From Knoellia sp. Soil729 (GTDB taxonomy: Bacteria > Actinomycetota > Actinomycetes > Actinomycetales > Dermatophilaceae): a stretch of 64,000 bases of DNA. The position numbers and the translations under genes are program-made. This document shows positions 18,104 through 27,327 of the stretch, piece by piece. How positions within the stretch are numbered: the stretch's first letter is position 1; each line of letters opens with the position of its first letter. Location of the stretch: NCBI RefSeq assembly GCF_001427985.1, contig NZ_LMSA01000002.1, positions 91,550-155,549 of the forward strand, written 5' to 3'. Below the pieces are notes generated by a model. It was not told the DNA's origin. It made no database searches and worked only from the letters and a program-made list of their open reading frames with translations.

Positions 18104-21100
18104 AGGGCGTCGGCGATCTCCATCGTCTTCTTCTGGTGGGTGATGACGATGAGCTGGCTGCTGTCACGCAGCTCCTCGAAGAGCGTGATGAGCCGGCCGA
18201 GGTTGGAGTCGTCGAGGGCAGCCTCGACCTCGTCCATGATGTAGAACGGGCTCGGCCGCGCCTTGAAGATCGACACGAGCAGGGCCACCGCCACGAGCGA
18301 ACGCTCACCACCGGAGAGCAGTGACAGCCGCTTGATCTTCTTGCCGGGCGGACGTGCCTCGACCTCGATGCCCGTCGTGAGCATGTCGCTTGGGTCGGTG
18401 AGGGTGAGCTTGCCCTCGCCCCCCGGGAAGAGGCGGCCGAAGACGCCCTCGAACTGCGCGGCCGTGTCGTGGAAGGCCTCGGCGAACACCTGCTCGACCC
18501 GCTCGTCGACCGACTTCACGATGTCGAGCAGGTCGCGCTTGGAGTTCTTGAGGTCCTCGAGCTGCTCGGTGAGGAACCTGTGCCGCTCCTCGAGCGCCGC
18601 GAACTCCTCGAGGGCGAGCGGGTTGACCCGGCCGAGAGCCGAGAGGCCGCGCTCGGCCTTGCGCAGCCGCTTCTCCTGCTCGTCACGCACGAAGGCCGAC
18701 GGCATGGGCAGGTCGCCCACGTGGTCCGGTCCGGCGATGAAGGGGATGAGCTGGTGCGGCCCGAAGTCCTCCATGAGGACGTCGGGGTCGACGCCGAGCT
18801 CCTCGACCGCCTTGGCCTGCAGCTGCTCGATGCGGGCGACCTGTCGTGCACGGGCGACCTCGTCGCGGTGGGCCGAGTCGGTGAGCTCGCGCAGCTCGTC
18901 CTGGTGCGTGGCCATCTCGGCTCGGAGTGCGTGGACCGCCGTGTCGCGCTCGGCCCGCCCACGTTCGGCCTCCTCGCGCAGACGTGCGGCGCGTTCCAGC
19001 GCACTCGCCATGCGGTCGGTGGCGTATGCCGCCGCGCGGCCCACTGCGTCAGCGATCGTCACCTCGCGACGGCGTCGTTCCTGACGCTGGCGCAGCTTCT
19101 CGCGTGCCTGGATCTCGTTGCGCGCGGCGCCCTCGAGCGAGTCCGCCCGCCCCTTGAGGGAACGAGCGCGCTCCTCACGGGTGCGCAGGGTGAGGCGCAG
19201 CTCGGTCTCCGCGGTGCGGGCCCGGCTGGCGGCGAGCTCGAGGTCGTTGCGCAGGTCCGTCGACGGCTCCTCGGACTGCGTGGGCTCGGCACTCGCCTCC
19301 TCGAGTCGTGCGGTGAGCGCCGTGAACTCCACGCGGTCGGTCTCGAGGGCCGACTCGGCGTCCGCGATCGTGCGCTCGGTGCGCTCGATCTCGGCCCGGC
19401 TGCTGCGGATCGTCGACTGGAGCCCACCGAGCTGCTCGGCGACGGCGGCCATGCGGGCGTCACTGTCGTGCAGCGCCTCCAGCGCCGCTTCGACGCGCTC
19501 GGTGACGGCGGCCGCCTGCTCGCGCTCGGTCGCGAGCCGGAATCGGGTCTGCTCTCCCTTGGCGGTGGCCGCTGCGACGGCCGACTGCGCCTCCTCGAAC
19601 GCCGACTGGATCTCGAGGAGCGACTCACCGCTGCTGGACCCACCCCGCACCCAGCCGGGTGCGAAGACGTCGCCGTCCTCGGTGACGGCCGTGATGCCGA
19701 GGCCCCGGGCGACGAGGGCCAGGGCGTGCTCTGAACCACCGACGAGGGCAACCCGGTCGAGGAGCTGGTCAACGGCGGGCAGCACGTCTGCGGGCGCCGA
19801 GACCACGTCGCGGGCCCAGACGCCCGAGCCCTCGAGGTCGGGCCAGGTGGAGGGGTCGGACGAGGACGCGGTGTCGCCGACGAGCAGGGTGGCCTGGCCC
19901 TGGTCGTCCCGGCGCAGGGCGGAGACGGCCTGGGCTGCTCCCTCGACCGAGGCCACGGCAAGTGCCTCCGAGGCCCACCCCAGTGCCGCTGCGACCGCGC
20001 CCTCGTGTCCGCGGGTGACCTGCAACAGGGAGGCGACGGTGCCGACGATCCCGTGCTGCTCGTCCGAGGCGGCCAGCAGCGCAGCGGCGCCGTCCTTGCG
20101 ACGCAGGCTGAGGCCGAGGGCCTCGACCCGGGCCGAGGCGGCCGAGCGCTCACGCTCGGCGTCGCGCTCAGCGTTCTCCAGCGCGGTGATGCGTCCCTCG
20201 ATCTCGGCGAGCTCCTCGGCGGCGGTCTCGTAGGCGCTGTCCAGACCCTCTTCGCCCTCTTCGTCGTGGGCGACCGTCCCCTCGAGGTGCGAGAAGGCCT
20301 GCTCGGCCTCGGCGGCGCGCTTCTGCGACGCCTCGATGATGCCGCGGAGCCGGCCGATCTCGGCCTCCCCCGCCTCGATCCGGCTGCGACGGGCACCGAC
20401 CTGACCGGCCAGCTTGGCCAGCCCTTCGCGGCGGTCGGCCGCGGCGCGCGCGAGACGTGCAAGACGGTCCTGCTCCGCGGCATACGCCTGCTCTGCCTCC
20501 GCACGTGCGGTGACCGACAGCGACAGCTGCTCAGCAGCGCTGGCGACCTCGGCGAGGAGCTTCTGCTCGGCCTCGCGGGCCTGTGCCGCCTGCGCGCGCA
20601 GCTCCTCGGGGTCGCGCCCGGTCGTCGCCTCGTCGACGTCGTCCTGGCTGAGCAGGCGGACCCTCTCGCGGGCGATCGACGCGGTGGACTCGAGGCGGTC
20701 ACGCAGGGACTGGAGCCTGACGAAGCGGTCCTGCGAGCGCCCGAGCTCGGGGGCTGCGTCGGCGGCCTGCCGCTCGATCTCGGTGATGCGCGAGCGCAGC
20801 GACTCGAGGGCGTTCTCGACGGTGGTGCGGCGCTCGATGACCGCGGTCTCGTCGGCGACCTCCTGCTCGAGGGTCGCGGTGAGCTGGACGAGGTCGTCGG
20901 CGAGCAGTCGCTGGCGGGCATCCCGAGCCTCGGCCTGGATGACGGCGGCCTTGCGCGCGGCCTCGGCCTGGCGACCGAGCGGGCCGAGCTGACGACGGAT
21001 CTCACCGGTGAGGTCGTGCACGCGGGTGAGGTTGGCCTCCATCGCGTCGAGCTTGCGCAGGGCGCGCTCCTTGCGCTTGCGGTGCTTGAGGACGCCCGCG

Positions 21101-21591
21101 GCCTCCTCGATGAAGCCGCGTCGCTCCTCGGGGGTCGCGCGCAGGACGGCGTCGAGCTGCCCCTGGCCGACGATGACGTGCATCTCTCGACCGATCCCGC
21201 TGTCGGACAACAGTTCTTGGATGTCCAGGAGGCGGCTGGGGGTGCCGTTGATGGCGTACTCGGAGCCGCCGTTGCGGAACATCGTGCGCGTGATGGTCAC
21301 TTCGGCGTAGTCGATCGGCAGGGCGCCGTCGGTGTTGTCGATCGTCAGGCTCACCTCGGCGCGTCCGAGCGGCGGGCGCCCGGCGGTGCCGGCGAAGATG
21401 ACGTCCTCCATCTTGCCGCCGCGCAGCGTCTTGGCACCCTGCTCGCCCATGACCCAGGCGAGGGCGTCGACGACGTTGGACTTGCCCGAGCCGTTCGGGC
21501 CGACGATGCAGGTGATGCCGGGCTCGAGGCGCATCGTCGTGGCCGAGGCGAAGGACTTGAACCCCTTGAGGGTCAGGCTCTTGACGTACAC
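18025..21591 (-). CDS. smc: Chromosome segregation protein SMC
   Basis: About 1188 residues starting VYVKSLTLKGFKSFAS. The N-terminal ATPase head has Walker A GPNGSGKSN. Long coiled-coil arms rich in Glu, Arg and Ala flank a hinge near the middle, and the C-terminal head has the signature LSGGERSL and Walker B YIMDEVEAALDD. SMC with ScpAB organises and segregates the chromosome. The frame continues upstream, but GTG 21591 matches the universal SMC N-terminus. A large palindrome lies in the gap before the gene. It overlaps lepB at the 3' end. Confidence 0.97.
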   Translation of the reverse strand: MYVKSLTLKGFKSFASATTMRLEPGITCIVGPNGSGKSNVVDALAWVMGEQGAKTLRGGKMEDVIFAGTAGRPPLGRAEVSLTIDNTDGALPIDYAEVTITRTMFRNGGSEYAINGTPSRLLDIQELLSDSGIGREMHVIVGQGQLDAVLRATPEERRGFIEEAAGVLKHRKRKERALRKLDAMEANLTRVHDLTGEIRRQLGPLGRQAEAARKAAVIQAEARDARQRLLADDLVQLTATLEQEVADETAVIERRTTVENALESLRSRITEIERQAADAAPELGRSQDRFVRLQSLRDRLESTASIARERVRLLSQDDVDEATTGRDPEELRAQAAQAREAEQKLLAEVASAAEQLSLSVTARAEAEQAYAAEQDRLARLARAAADRREGLAKLAGQVGARRSRIEAGEAEIGRLRGIIEASQKRAAEAEQAFSHLEGTVAHDEEGEEGLDSAYETAAEELAEIEGRITALENAERDAERERSAASARVEALGLSLRRKDGAAALLAASDEQHGIVGTVASLLQVTRGHEGAVAAALGWASEALAVASVEGAAQAVSALRRDDQGQATLLVGDTASSSDPSTWPDLEGSGVWARDVVSAPADVLPAVDQLLDRVALVGGSEHALALVARGLGITAVTEDGDVFAPGWVRGGSSSGESLLEIQSAFEEAQSAVAAATAKGEQTRFRLATEREQAAAVTERVEAALEALHDSDARMAAVAEQLGGLQSTIRSSRAEIERTERTIADAESALETDRVEFTALTARLEEASAEPTQSEEPSTDLRNDLELAASRARTAETELRLTLRTREERARSLKGRADSLEGAARNEIQAREKLRQRQERRRREVTIADAVGRAAAYATDRMASALERAARLREEAERGRAERDTAVHALRAEMATHQDELRELTDSAHRDEVARARQVARIEQLQAKAVEELGVDPDVLMEDFGPHQLIPFIAGPDHVGDLPMPSAFVRDEQEKRLRKAERGLSALGRVNPLALEEFAALEERHRFLTEQLEDLKNSKRDLLDIVKSVDERVEQVFAEAFHDTAAQFEGVFGRLFPGGEGKLTLTDPSDMLTTGIEVEARPPGKKIKRLSLLSGGERSLVAVALLVSIFKARPSPFYIMDEVEAALDDSNLGRLITLFEELRDSSQLIVITHQKKTMEIADALYGVSMRGDGITTVVSQRIRDVAATA

Positions 21592-21758
21592 GCGATGGCT
21601 CTCGGTTCCTCGGCGGGACTGCTGACGGATCGACGCGGCCACTGTACCGGCGGGCACACGGCGGGCCCGGGACCTGCGGGGTGCTCTGCGTTGCCCGTGA
21701 CTGATGTGACCAGAGGTGCCGCTGAGGCCCTTGGGCCCGCTGTGGCCGACGACGCGGC

Positions 21759-21850
21759 CCACCTTTTCCGGCTGGTCACAGCAACGGAGCGTTCGGCCGG
21801 GAACGGTTCCCGGCGGAACAGTGCGGTTGCTTGATCAGCCGGAAAACGAG
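21759..21850. repeat. Long intergenic palindrome, family A copy 1
   Basis: The left half begins CCACCTTTTCCGGCTGGTCA and contains CGTTCGGCCGGGAAC; the right half contains TCAGCCGGAAAACG. It folds into an imperfect hairpin of about 92 bases between chorismate mutase and smc. The left 46 bases match family A copy 2 (33502-33594) nearly base for base, so this is a dispersed repeat and not a one-off terminator. Confidence 0.8.
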
Positions 21851-21853
21851 AGG

Positions 21854-22141
21854 TCAGCTGTTGGCGATCGTCTCGTGGTGGTGGATGACCTCGGCGATGA
21901 CGAAGTTGATGAACTTCTCGGCGAACTCGGGGTCCAGCCCGCTCTCGTGTGCCAACCCACGCAACCGCGCGACCTGGCGCTCCTCGCGTGCGGGGTCAGC
22001 GGGCGGCATACCCTCGGTCGCCTTGAGCTCGCCGACCTGCTGGGTGCACTTGAAGCGCTCGGCGAGCAGGTGGACGAGGGCCGCGTCGATGTTGTCGATG
22101 CTCGATCGCAGACGGGCCAGCTCGGGAGGGACGTCGCTCAT
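21854..22141 (-). CDS. Chorismate mutase, AroQ type
   Basis: 95 residues starting MSDVPPELARLRSSIDNID. The helix pattern LRSSIDNIDAALVHLLAERFKCTQQVGELKA is the AroQ-alpha signature with the active-site Arg and Lys (RFKCTQQVGELK). It converts chorismate to prephenate for Phe and Tyr. It is a stand-alone domain, as in other actinobacteria, where it is often partnered with DAHP synthase encoded elsewhere. ATG 22141 is supported by homology starting here. An octamer copy at 22004 encodes Met-Pro in this gene. Confidence 0.88.
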   Translation of the reverse strand: MSDVPPELARLRSSIDNIDAALVHLLAERFKCTQQVGELKATEGMPPADPAREERQVARLRGLAHESGLDPEFAEKFINFVIAEVIHHHETIANS

Positions 22142-22224
22142 CGCCCCATCGTAGGAACGTTCCCCTCCCGCAGTGCCCACGTCCCACGAGCCGGTATGCC
22201 GTCCGCCCCCGGCCCGTGCGCACG

Positions 22225-22548
22225 TCACCTCTCGACGAAGCCCGAGACCCCCTCGCGCGGCTCGCTCACGAGGGGCGTCGAGACCGACAGGACCTCACCC
22301 GGGCGGTGCGCCGTGGAGGGCTGTTCACCGAGCAGGTCGACGAGCCGGTCGACGGCTCCACGCGACCCCTGGGCGACGACCTCGACGCGTCCGTCCGAGG
22401 TGTTGCGGGCATGGCCGACGAGTCCGAGCTCGAGCGCGCGGGCCCTGGTCCACCAGCGGAAGCCCACGCCCTGGACGCGGCCCCTCACCGTGACGGTGGC
22501 ACGGATGGGCTGCAGGCCGTCCCGATCGGGGTCAAGACTGCTCTCCAT
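22225..22548 (-). CDS. acyP: Acylphosphatase
   Basis: 107 residues with TVRGRVQGVGFRWWTRARALELGLVGHARNTSDG. The P-loop VRGRVQGVGFRWW and catalytic Asn in GHARNTSDG are exactly the acylphosphatase active-site pair. The family hydrolyses acyl phosphates such as carbamoyl phosphate. The enzyme is about 15 residues longer than the minimum because of N- and C-terminal extensions. It lies near smc, mutM and rnc, the usual actinobacterial neighbourhood. Confidence 0.9.
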   Translation of the reverse strand: MESSLDPDRDGLQPIRATVTVRGRVQGVGFRWWTRARALELGLVGHARNTSDGRVEVVAQGSRGAVDRLVDLLGEQPSTAHRPGEVLSVSTPLVSEPREGVSGFVER

Positions 22549-22609
22549 GGCGAGATCGTAGGTCCGACCCGGCCCAGCGCGCCTCCCGGACCCTGTCGGT
22601 GCACGTCCA

Positions 22610-22621
22610 TAACCTGAGGGC
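22610..22621 (+). promoter_or_regulatory. Leaderless-type -10 box for the acyltransferase gene
   Basis: TAACCT at 22610-22615, then GAGGGC, then ATG 22622, six bases after the box. This spacing matches leaderless transcription. Confidence 0.45.
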
Positions 22622-24580
22622 ATGAGCGTGGAGACCCCAGCAGCGGGGCCCGGAGCCAGGCGCAGGCCAGCCCCGTCCCGCGGCGCGACCGCGCCTTCAT
22701 CGGGCCGGCTGCCGGGCCTCGACGGCCTGCGTGCCGTCGCGATCCTCGCCGTCCTCGCCTTCCACCTCGACCCCCGCTGGCTCCCCGGTGGATTCCTCGG
22801 GGTCGACGTCTTCTTCGTCATCTCCGGCTTCCTCATCACGACCCTGCTCGTGCGCGAGCGGGCGCGCACCGGGCGCATCGACCTGTGGGGGTTCTGGACC
22901 CGGCGAGCCAGGCGCCTGCTGCCTGCGCTGCTCGTCCTCGTGCCGAGCGTCATCCTGCTCGCCCGCCTCGTCGAGACCGACCTGCTGGTCGGCATCCGCC
23001 GGCAGGCCGTCGGCGCCCTGACCTTCACGAGCAACTGGCTCGAGATCGCCGCGGGCTCGGACTACTTCCACAGCACCGCGCCCCAGCTGCTCATGAACCT
23101 CTGGTCGCTCGCGGTCGAGGAGCAGTTCTACCTCGTGTGGCCGCTCGTCGCGCTCGCCCTGCTGCGGTTCGCCCCCTCGTCCAGGGTCCGGACGGGTTGT
23201 GCCCTCGCGCTGGCCGCGACCTCGGCCGTGCTCATGGCGACCCGCTTCGACCCGTCGCTGGGCGCGACCCGGGTCTACTACGGCACCGACACCCACCTCA
23301 TGGGACTCATGCTCGGGGCTGCGCTGGCCTTCGCCTGGGCGGCCCCGCACCGTGCGTGGACCTCGAGCGACCGGTGGCAGAGGGTGCGCGTCCCGGTCGT
23401 GGCACTCGCCGGGGCGGCCCTCGTGGCTCTCATGCTGTTCCTCGACGAGTCGAACCCGCTGACGTTCCGGGGCGGCCTTCTCGCTGCATCGCTGGCCACC
23501 ACCGTCCTCGTGCTGGGCGTGGTCGAGCGCCCGACTCCCCTGCGAACCGTGCTCAACCTGCCGGTGCTGCGCTGGGTCGGTGAACGCTCCTACGGCCTCT
23601 ACCTCTGGCACTGGCCGGTCATCCTCATCGTCGAGGCCGACCTCTCGTGGGCGGCACGCGGCTCCGAGAACTACCTCTGGTCCCGCCTGTGGTGCGTCGC
23701 CGTCACCGTCGCGATCGCCGACCTGTCCTACCGCCTCATCGAGACGCCGGTGCGCACGCACGGGTTCCGCGGCTCGGCCGGGCGCCTGCTGCACACGATC
23801 CGCTACTCCGGCACGCGCACGGCCCGGGCGGTCTGGGCCTCCGTGGCCGTCCTCGCCATCATCCTCACCGTCGTCCTCGTGACGGCCCCCACGAGGACCC
23901 GTGTCGAGCAGCTGCTCGAGGCCAACGCCTCGGCCGCGACGGCCTCGGCCCCCGCAACCACGGCGTCGACGACGTCCTCGACCTCAGCACCGTCCGGCGC
24001 GGCCGCTGCCCAGGCCTCGACCAAGGGCAAACCGGCCCCGCTGGTGCAGAGCTGGACGATGCCGACCGGCGCCGAGATCGACGGCTACGGCGACTCGATG
24101 ATGGTGGGCAGCGTCCATGCCCTGCGCTACTACTTCCCCGGGATCCGCCTGGACGCTCGCTCCAACCGCCAGTGGTCCGAGGGACTCGAGCTCGTCCGGG
24201 AGCGCGGTGCCGCCAACCGCCGGGCCGTCGTCATCGCCCTCGGCACCAACGCCGGCACGGACCTCGAGCGGGCGCGCGAGACCCTGGATGCGCTCGGCCC
24301 CGACCGCATGGTCGTCCTCGTCACGCTCCACGGCCGCATCAACCGGATCGCCGAGGACAACGCGGCCCTCGAGCAGCTCGTCGCGGGGCGCGACAACGTC
24401 GCCCTGGCCGACTGGGACGCCGCCCTCAAGGGCACCGAGGGCCAGCTCCAGTCCGACGGCATCCACCCCTCCCTCGTGGGTGCCCACCTCTACGCCAAGA
24501 CCATCCGCCAGGCGTTCGCGGAGCTGAGCGCACGGCATACCGGCAAGACCGTCACGCTCAAGGAGCTCCCGATCCCGTGA
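22622..24580 (+). CDS. Acyltransferase-3 (OafA/YrhL-like) membrane protein with C-terminal SGNH domain
   Basis: 652 residues. After a disordered head, the acyltransferase-3 domain begins PGLDGLRAVAILAVLAFH with the FLGVDVFFVISGFLIT motif and about ten membrane helices. A Ser/Thr/Ala-rich linker is followed by an extracytoplasmic SGNH-like domain with GYGDSMMVGS (nucleophile Ser), GTNAG, and SDGIHPSLVGAHLYA (Asp-His). Such proteins O-acetylate cell-wall polysaccharides, glycolipids or peptidoglycan; the substrate is unknown. It is transcribed away from acyP, and the stop lies against the convergent mutM gene. Confidence 0.86.
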   Translation: MSVETPAAGPGARRRPAPSRGATAPSSGRLPGLDGLRAVAILAVLAFHLDPRWLPGGFLGVDVFFVISGFLITTLLVRERARTGRIDLWGFWTRRARRLLPALLVLVPSVILLARLVETDLLVGIRRQAVGALTFTSNWLEIAAGSDYFHSTAPQLLMNLWSLAVEEQFYLVWPLVALALLRFAPSSRVRTGCALALAATSAVLMATRFDPSLGATRVYYGTDTHLMGLMLGAALAFAWAAPHRAWTSSDRWQRVRVPVVALAGAALVALMLFLDESNPLTFRGGLLAASLATTVLVLGVVERPTPLRTVLNLPVLRWVGERSYGLYLWHWPVILIVEADLSWAARGSENYLWSRLWCVAVTVAIADLSYRLIETPVRTHGFRGSAGRLLHTIRYSGTRTARAVWASVAVLAIILTVVLVTAPTRTRVEQLLEANASAATASAPATTASTTSSTSAPSGAAAAQASTKGKPAPLVQSWTMPTGAEIDGYGDSMMVGSVHALRYYFPGIRLDARSNRQWSEGLELVRERGAANRRAVVIALGTNAGTDLERARETLDALGPDRMVVLVTLHGRINRIAEDNAALEQLVAGRDNVALADWDAALKGTEGQLQSDGIHPSLVGAHLYAKTIRQAFAELSARHTGKTVTLKELPIP

Positions 24581-24581
24581 C

Positions 24582-25457
24582 TCACCCCGCCCGGCGGCGG
24601 ACGCGCGGGCGAGTCTGGCACTGGGGACAGGAGAACGAGGACCGGTTCATGAACTGCTCGCGCCGGATCGGCGTGCCGCACCGGGCACAGGGCCGGCCCT
24701 CCTGCCCGTAGGCGTGCAGCGACCGGTCGAAGTAGCCCGAGGCGCCGTTGACGTTGACGTAGAGCGCGTCGAAGCTCGTGCCGCCCTGAACCAGCGCGGC
24801 CGCCATGACCTCGCGGGCGTGCTCGAGCACCCGGGCGATCGTCGGCTTGGTCAGGCTGCTCGAGGGGCGTTCGCCGTGGACGCGGGCTCGCCAGAGAGCC
24901 TCGTCGGCATAGATGTTGCCGATTCCGGACACGACGCCCTGGTGCAGGATCATCCGCTTGATGGCGCTGTCGCTCGCCTTGATCCGGCGCACGACCGCCG
25001 CCTGGTCATAGACAGGTTCGAACGGGTCGGGGGCGATGTGGCGGATCTGGTGGGGCACCCCGTCGTCGGCGAGGTCGTCGAGCGCGAAGCCTCCGAACGT
25101 GCGCTGGTCCACGAAGCGCAGCTCGGGATCGCCGTCGGCAAAGGTGAAGCGCGCATGCAGGTGCTTCTCGTCCGGGGCGTCGGCCGGCTCGACGAGCAGC
25201 TGGCCGCTCATCCCCAGGTGGGCGATGAGTCCGTGGACGGGGTGGCCGTCCTCGCTGAGGACGAGCCAGAGGTACTTGCCGCGACGACGCGCCTGCGTGA
25301 CCTCGAGCCCGGTGATGCGGTGGGCGAGGTCGACCGGGCCGGGGATGTGGCGCCGCGCGACCCGGGCTCCGGTGAAAGAGGCAGCCGTGATGCGGCGGCC
25401 GACCACGTGGTCGGCGAGGCCGCGGCGGACGACCTCGACCTCGGGCAGCTCGGGCAC
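24582..25457 (-). CDS. mutM: Formamidopyrimidine-DNA glycosylase (Fpg)
   Basis: 291 residues starting [14 protein letters not shown]; Pro2 and Glu3 are the nucleophile and catalytic acid. The helix-two-turn-helix region ([20 protein letters not shown]) and the C-terminal zinc finger CARCGTPI...FSCPQC are intact. It removes oxidised purines such as 8-oxoguanine and nicks abasic sites. It lies directly downstream of rnc in the same direction, as in many actinobacteria. Confidence 0.95.
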   Translation of the reverse strand: MPELPEVEVVRRGLADHVVGRRITAASFTGARVARRHIPGPVDLAHRITGLEVTQARRRGKYLWLVLSEDGHPVHGLIAHLGMSGQLLVEPADAPDEKHLHARFTFADGDPELRFVDQRTFGGFALDDLADDGVPHQIRHIAPDPFEPVYDQAAVVRRIKASDSAIKRMILHQGVVSGIGNIYADEALWRARVHGERPSSSLTKPTIARVLEHAREVMAAALVQGGTSFDALYVNVNGASGYFDRSLHAYGQEGRPCARCGTPIRREQFMNRSSFSCPQCQTRPRVRRRAG

Positions 25458-25470
25458 CGGTCAGGCCCGC

Positions 25471-26244
25471 TCAGCCGAGGTCGGGCAAGGGGGCGGTCGA
25501 CGCCCCGTCACCGTGGCGGTCACGCAGGACCTGCCATGCCTGGGCGGCGGCCTGCTGCTCGGCGTCCTTCTTGGTACGTCCCACTCCGGCGCCGTGCTCC
25601 TCGCCACCGACGAGGACCCGCGCGCTGAACGTCTTGGCGTGCTCGGGGCCCTCCTCCTCGAGGACGTACTCGACCGCGCCGGCAGAGTGCAGTGCGCCGA
25701 TCTCCTGCAGGCTCGTCTTCCAGTCCAGCCCCGCACCGAGGGTCGCCGAACTGGCCATCAGCGGGTCGAGGAGGTGGTGCACGAGCGCGCTCGAGGCCTC
25801 CAGGCCAGCGCTGCAGTAGGTCGCACCGATGACGGCCTCGACGGTGTCCGCGAGGATCGAGTCCTTGTCGCGCCCACCGGTGGCCTCCTCGCCCCGGCCC
25901 AGGTGCAGGTAGTCGCCCAACCCGAGGGTGCGGCCGACCGCCGCGAGGGCGCGCATGTTGACGACGGCGGCCCGCAGCTTGGCGAGCTGGCCCTCGGTGA
26001 GGTCGGGGTGGGTCGTGTACAGCGTGTCGGTGACGACGAGGCCCAGCACCGAGTCGCCGAGGAACTCGAGGCGCTCGTTGTGTGGGATGCCCCCGGCCTC
26101 GTAGGCGTAGGAGCGGTGCGTCAGGGCACGACCGAGCAGCGCCTCGTCAATGTCTCCACCGGTCACCTCGGTGAGGTGCTGGTGGAGCTCAGCGACGGGG
26201 CGCTGTGGCGTCCTGGCCACAGGGCCGTTCGCGCCCCTCCCCAT
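25471..26244 (-). CDS. rnc: Ribonuclease III
   Basis: 257 residues. The RNase III signature [12 protein letters not shown] is at 56-67, the second catalytic cluster at [11 protein letters not shown], and a double-stranded RNA-binding domain occupies the last 70 residues ([22 protein letters not shown]). It processes rRNA precursors and double-stranded RNA. ATG 26244 opens 11 bases after rpmF ends. The unit yceD-rpmF-rnc-mutM is a conserved actinobacterial block. Confidence 0.94.
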   Translation of the reverse strand: MGRGANGPVARTPQRPVAELHQHLTEVTGGDIDEALLGRALTHRSYAYEAGGIPHNERLEFLGDSVLGLVVTDTLYTTHPDLTEGQLAKLRAAVVNMRALAAVGRTLGLGDYLHLGRGEEATGGRDKDSILADTVEAVIGATYCSAGLEASSALVHHLLDPLMASSATLGAGLDWKTSLQEIGALHSAGAVEYVLEEEGPEHAKTFSARVLVGGEEHGAGVGRTKKDAEQQAAAQAWQVLRDRHGDGASTAPLPDLG

Positions 26245-26255
26245 GAGGAGTGGGC

Positions 26256-26450
26256 TCAGCCCTGGTGCTCGGTGCGCTCGGCCACGCCGTAGTGGCGGCC
26301 GTTGTAGGTTCCGCACGACGGGCACGCGATGTGCGGCTGCGTGGGCGCCTTGCACTGGGGGCACGCCGTCAGGGTGACGGGCGTGGCCTTCCAGTTTGCA
26401 CGGCGGTGGCGGGTGTTTGAGCGAGACGTCTTCCGCTTCGGAACAGCCAC
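26256..26450 (-). CDS. rpmF: 50S ribosomal protein L32 (zinc-ribbon type)
   Basis: 64 residues starting [20 protein letters not shown] (GTG start), the standard L32 beginning. The CPQC and CPSC pairs form the zinc ribbon, so this is the Zn-binding C+ form. Its start is two bases from the yceD stop, the universal yceD-rpmF pairing. Confidence 0.96.
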   Translation of the reverse strand: MAVPKRKTSRSNTRHRRANWKATPVTLTACPQCKAPTQPHIACPSCGTYNGRHYGVAERTEHQG

Positions 26451-26451
26451 G

Positions 26452-27045
26452 TCAGGTCCTGTCTGTTGTCTTCGTCGTGGGTGGCTCGGACGCGAGGTCC
26501 GTGAGAGCCGCCCACCTGGGGTCGATCACGTCATGTGCGTGGTCCGGGTCGTCCTCGAGGTGCATTCCGCATTCGGAGCACAACCCCGGGCAGTCCGGGC
26601 GACACACGGGCTGGAACGGCAGTGCGGGCACCACCGAGTCCCGGAGCACCATCTCGAGGTCGATGAGACCGTCCTCGACGAGGTACACCTCGGCTGCTTC
26701 TTCGTCGCCCACCTCTTGGTGGTGGGCGTTGCGATCGGCGTAGGCGAACAGCTCCTGGAACGTCCCAGCCACCTCGTGGCTGATCGGATCCAGGCACCGC
26801 ACGCAGGCGCCGGTCGCCGTGCCTTGCACCGAACCACTCACCAGGACGCCCTCGACGACGGACTCGAGCCGCACGTCGACCGACAGGGGTTCCCCCTCGG
26901 CAACGCGCAGCACCTCCGTGCCGAAGTCGGCTGGTGCCTCCACCACGCGCGAGAGCTCTGCCATCGAGCCGGGTCGCCGGCCAACCTCCTTGGTGTCGAG
27001 TACCAGAGGAGACCGAGGATCGAGACGAGTCATTGCCCTTGCCAT
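26452..27045 (-). CDS. YceD-family (DUF177) protein, 23S rRNA accumulation factor
   Basis: 197 residues. The core has VSGSVQGTATGACVRCLDP, and the C-terminal region has CRPDCPGLCSECG with four Cys likely to bind zinc; the frame ends just before rpmF. YceD proteins help 23S rRNA accumulate or ribosome assembly, and the gene nearly always precedes rpmF. The first ATG is 27045; ATG 27033 (MTRLDP) is equally likely and agrees better with family length. Confidence 0.85.
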   Translation of the reverse strand: MARAMTRLDPRSPLVLDTKEVGRRPGSMAELSRVVEAPADFGTEVLRVAEGEPLSVDVRLESVVEGVLVSGSVQGTATGACVRCLDPISHEVAGTFQELFAYADRNAHHQEVGDEEAAEVYLVEDGLIDLEMVLRDSVVPALPFQPVCRPDCPGLCSECGMHLEDDPDHAHDVIDPRWAALTDLASEPPTTKTTDRT

Positions 27046-27327
27046 GGTCGAGTGGTTCGGTCCGTCGTCACGGCTGACGCAGACCGAAGATCAAAGGTAC
27101 CGGAGGGGGTGCCACCTCCCCAAATGCAGTCCGTCGGGCGGCTCGGTCGCGACCTCTCCCATCGGGTGGCGTCCGCAAGCCGGGTGCTGCCGTATGCCGG
27201 CTGCTTGCGTCCGCAACCTTGGTCACCTTCGCGACCACCTCCGCGGACGCTGCCGTATGCCGACTGCTTGCGTCCGCAAACCTGGTCGCCCTCGCGACCA
27301 CCTCCGCGGACGCAGGCTCCTCCACGC
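27046..27327. other. Intergenic gap with tandem 63-bp repeats (coaD to yceD)
   Basis: A 282-base gap. Two direct 63-base repeats are described separately. Two octamer copies (27192 and 27255) sit at identical places in the repeats. I see no secure protein gene, but a minus-strand GTG frame from 27325 to 27068, starting just past the coaD stop, reads the repeats as 21-residue units. Confidence 0.5.
27185..27310. repeat. Two tandem copies of a 63-bp repeat
   Basis: Unit 1 spans 27185-27247 and unit 2 27248-27310, differing at only a handful of positions. A partial related unit (GTGGCGTCCGCAAGCCGGG) precedes them. Each unit contains the octamer GTATGCCG, the inverted repeat TTGCG-TC-CGCAA, a hairpin around GGTCGC-CCTC-GCGACC (one mismatch in unit 1) and the palindrome TCCGCGGA. 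63 bases is 21 codons, so a minus-strand frame repeats without shifting. Confidence 0.85.

Noticed and set aside
20005-21834. 609-codon plus-strand frame over smc
   Set aside because: An antisense shadow of coiled-coil coding sequence with no recognisable domain.
27185-27310. CRISPR-like repeats after coaD
   Set aside because: Two directly abutting 63-base units without unique spacers are a tandem repeat, not a CRISPR array.
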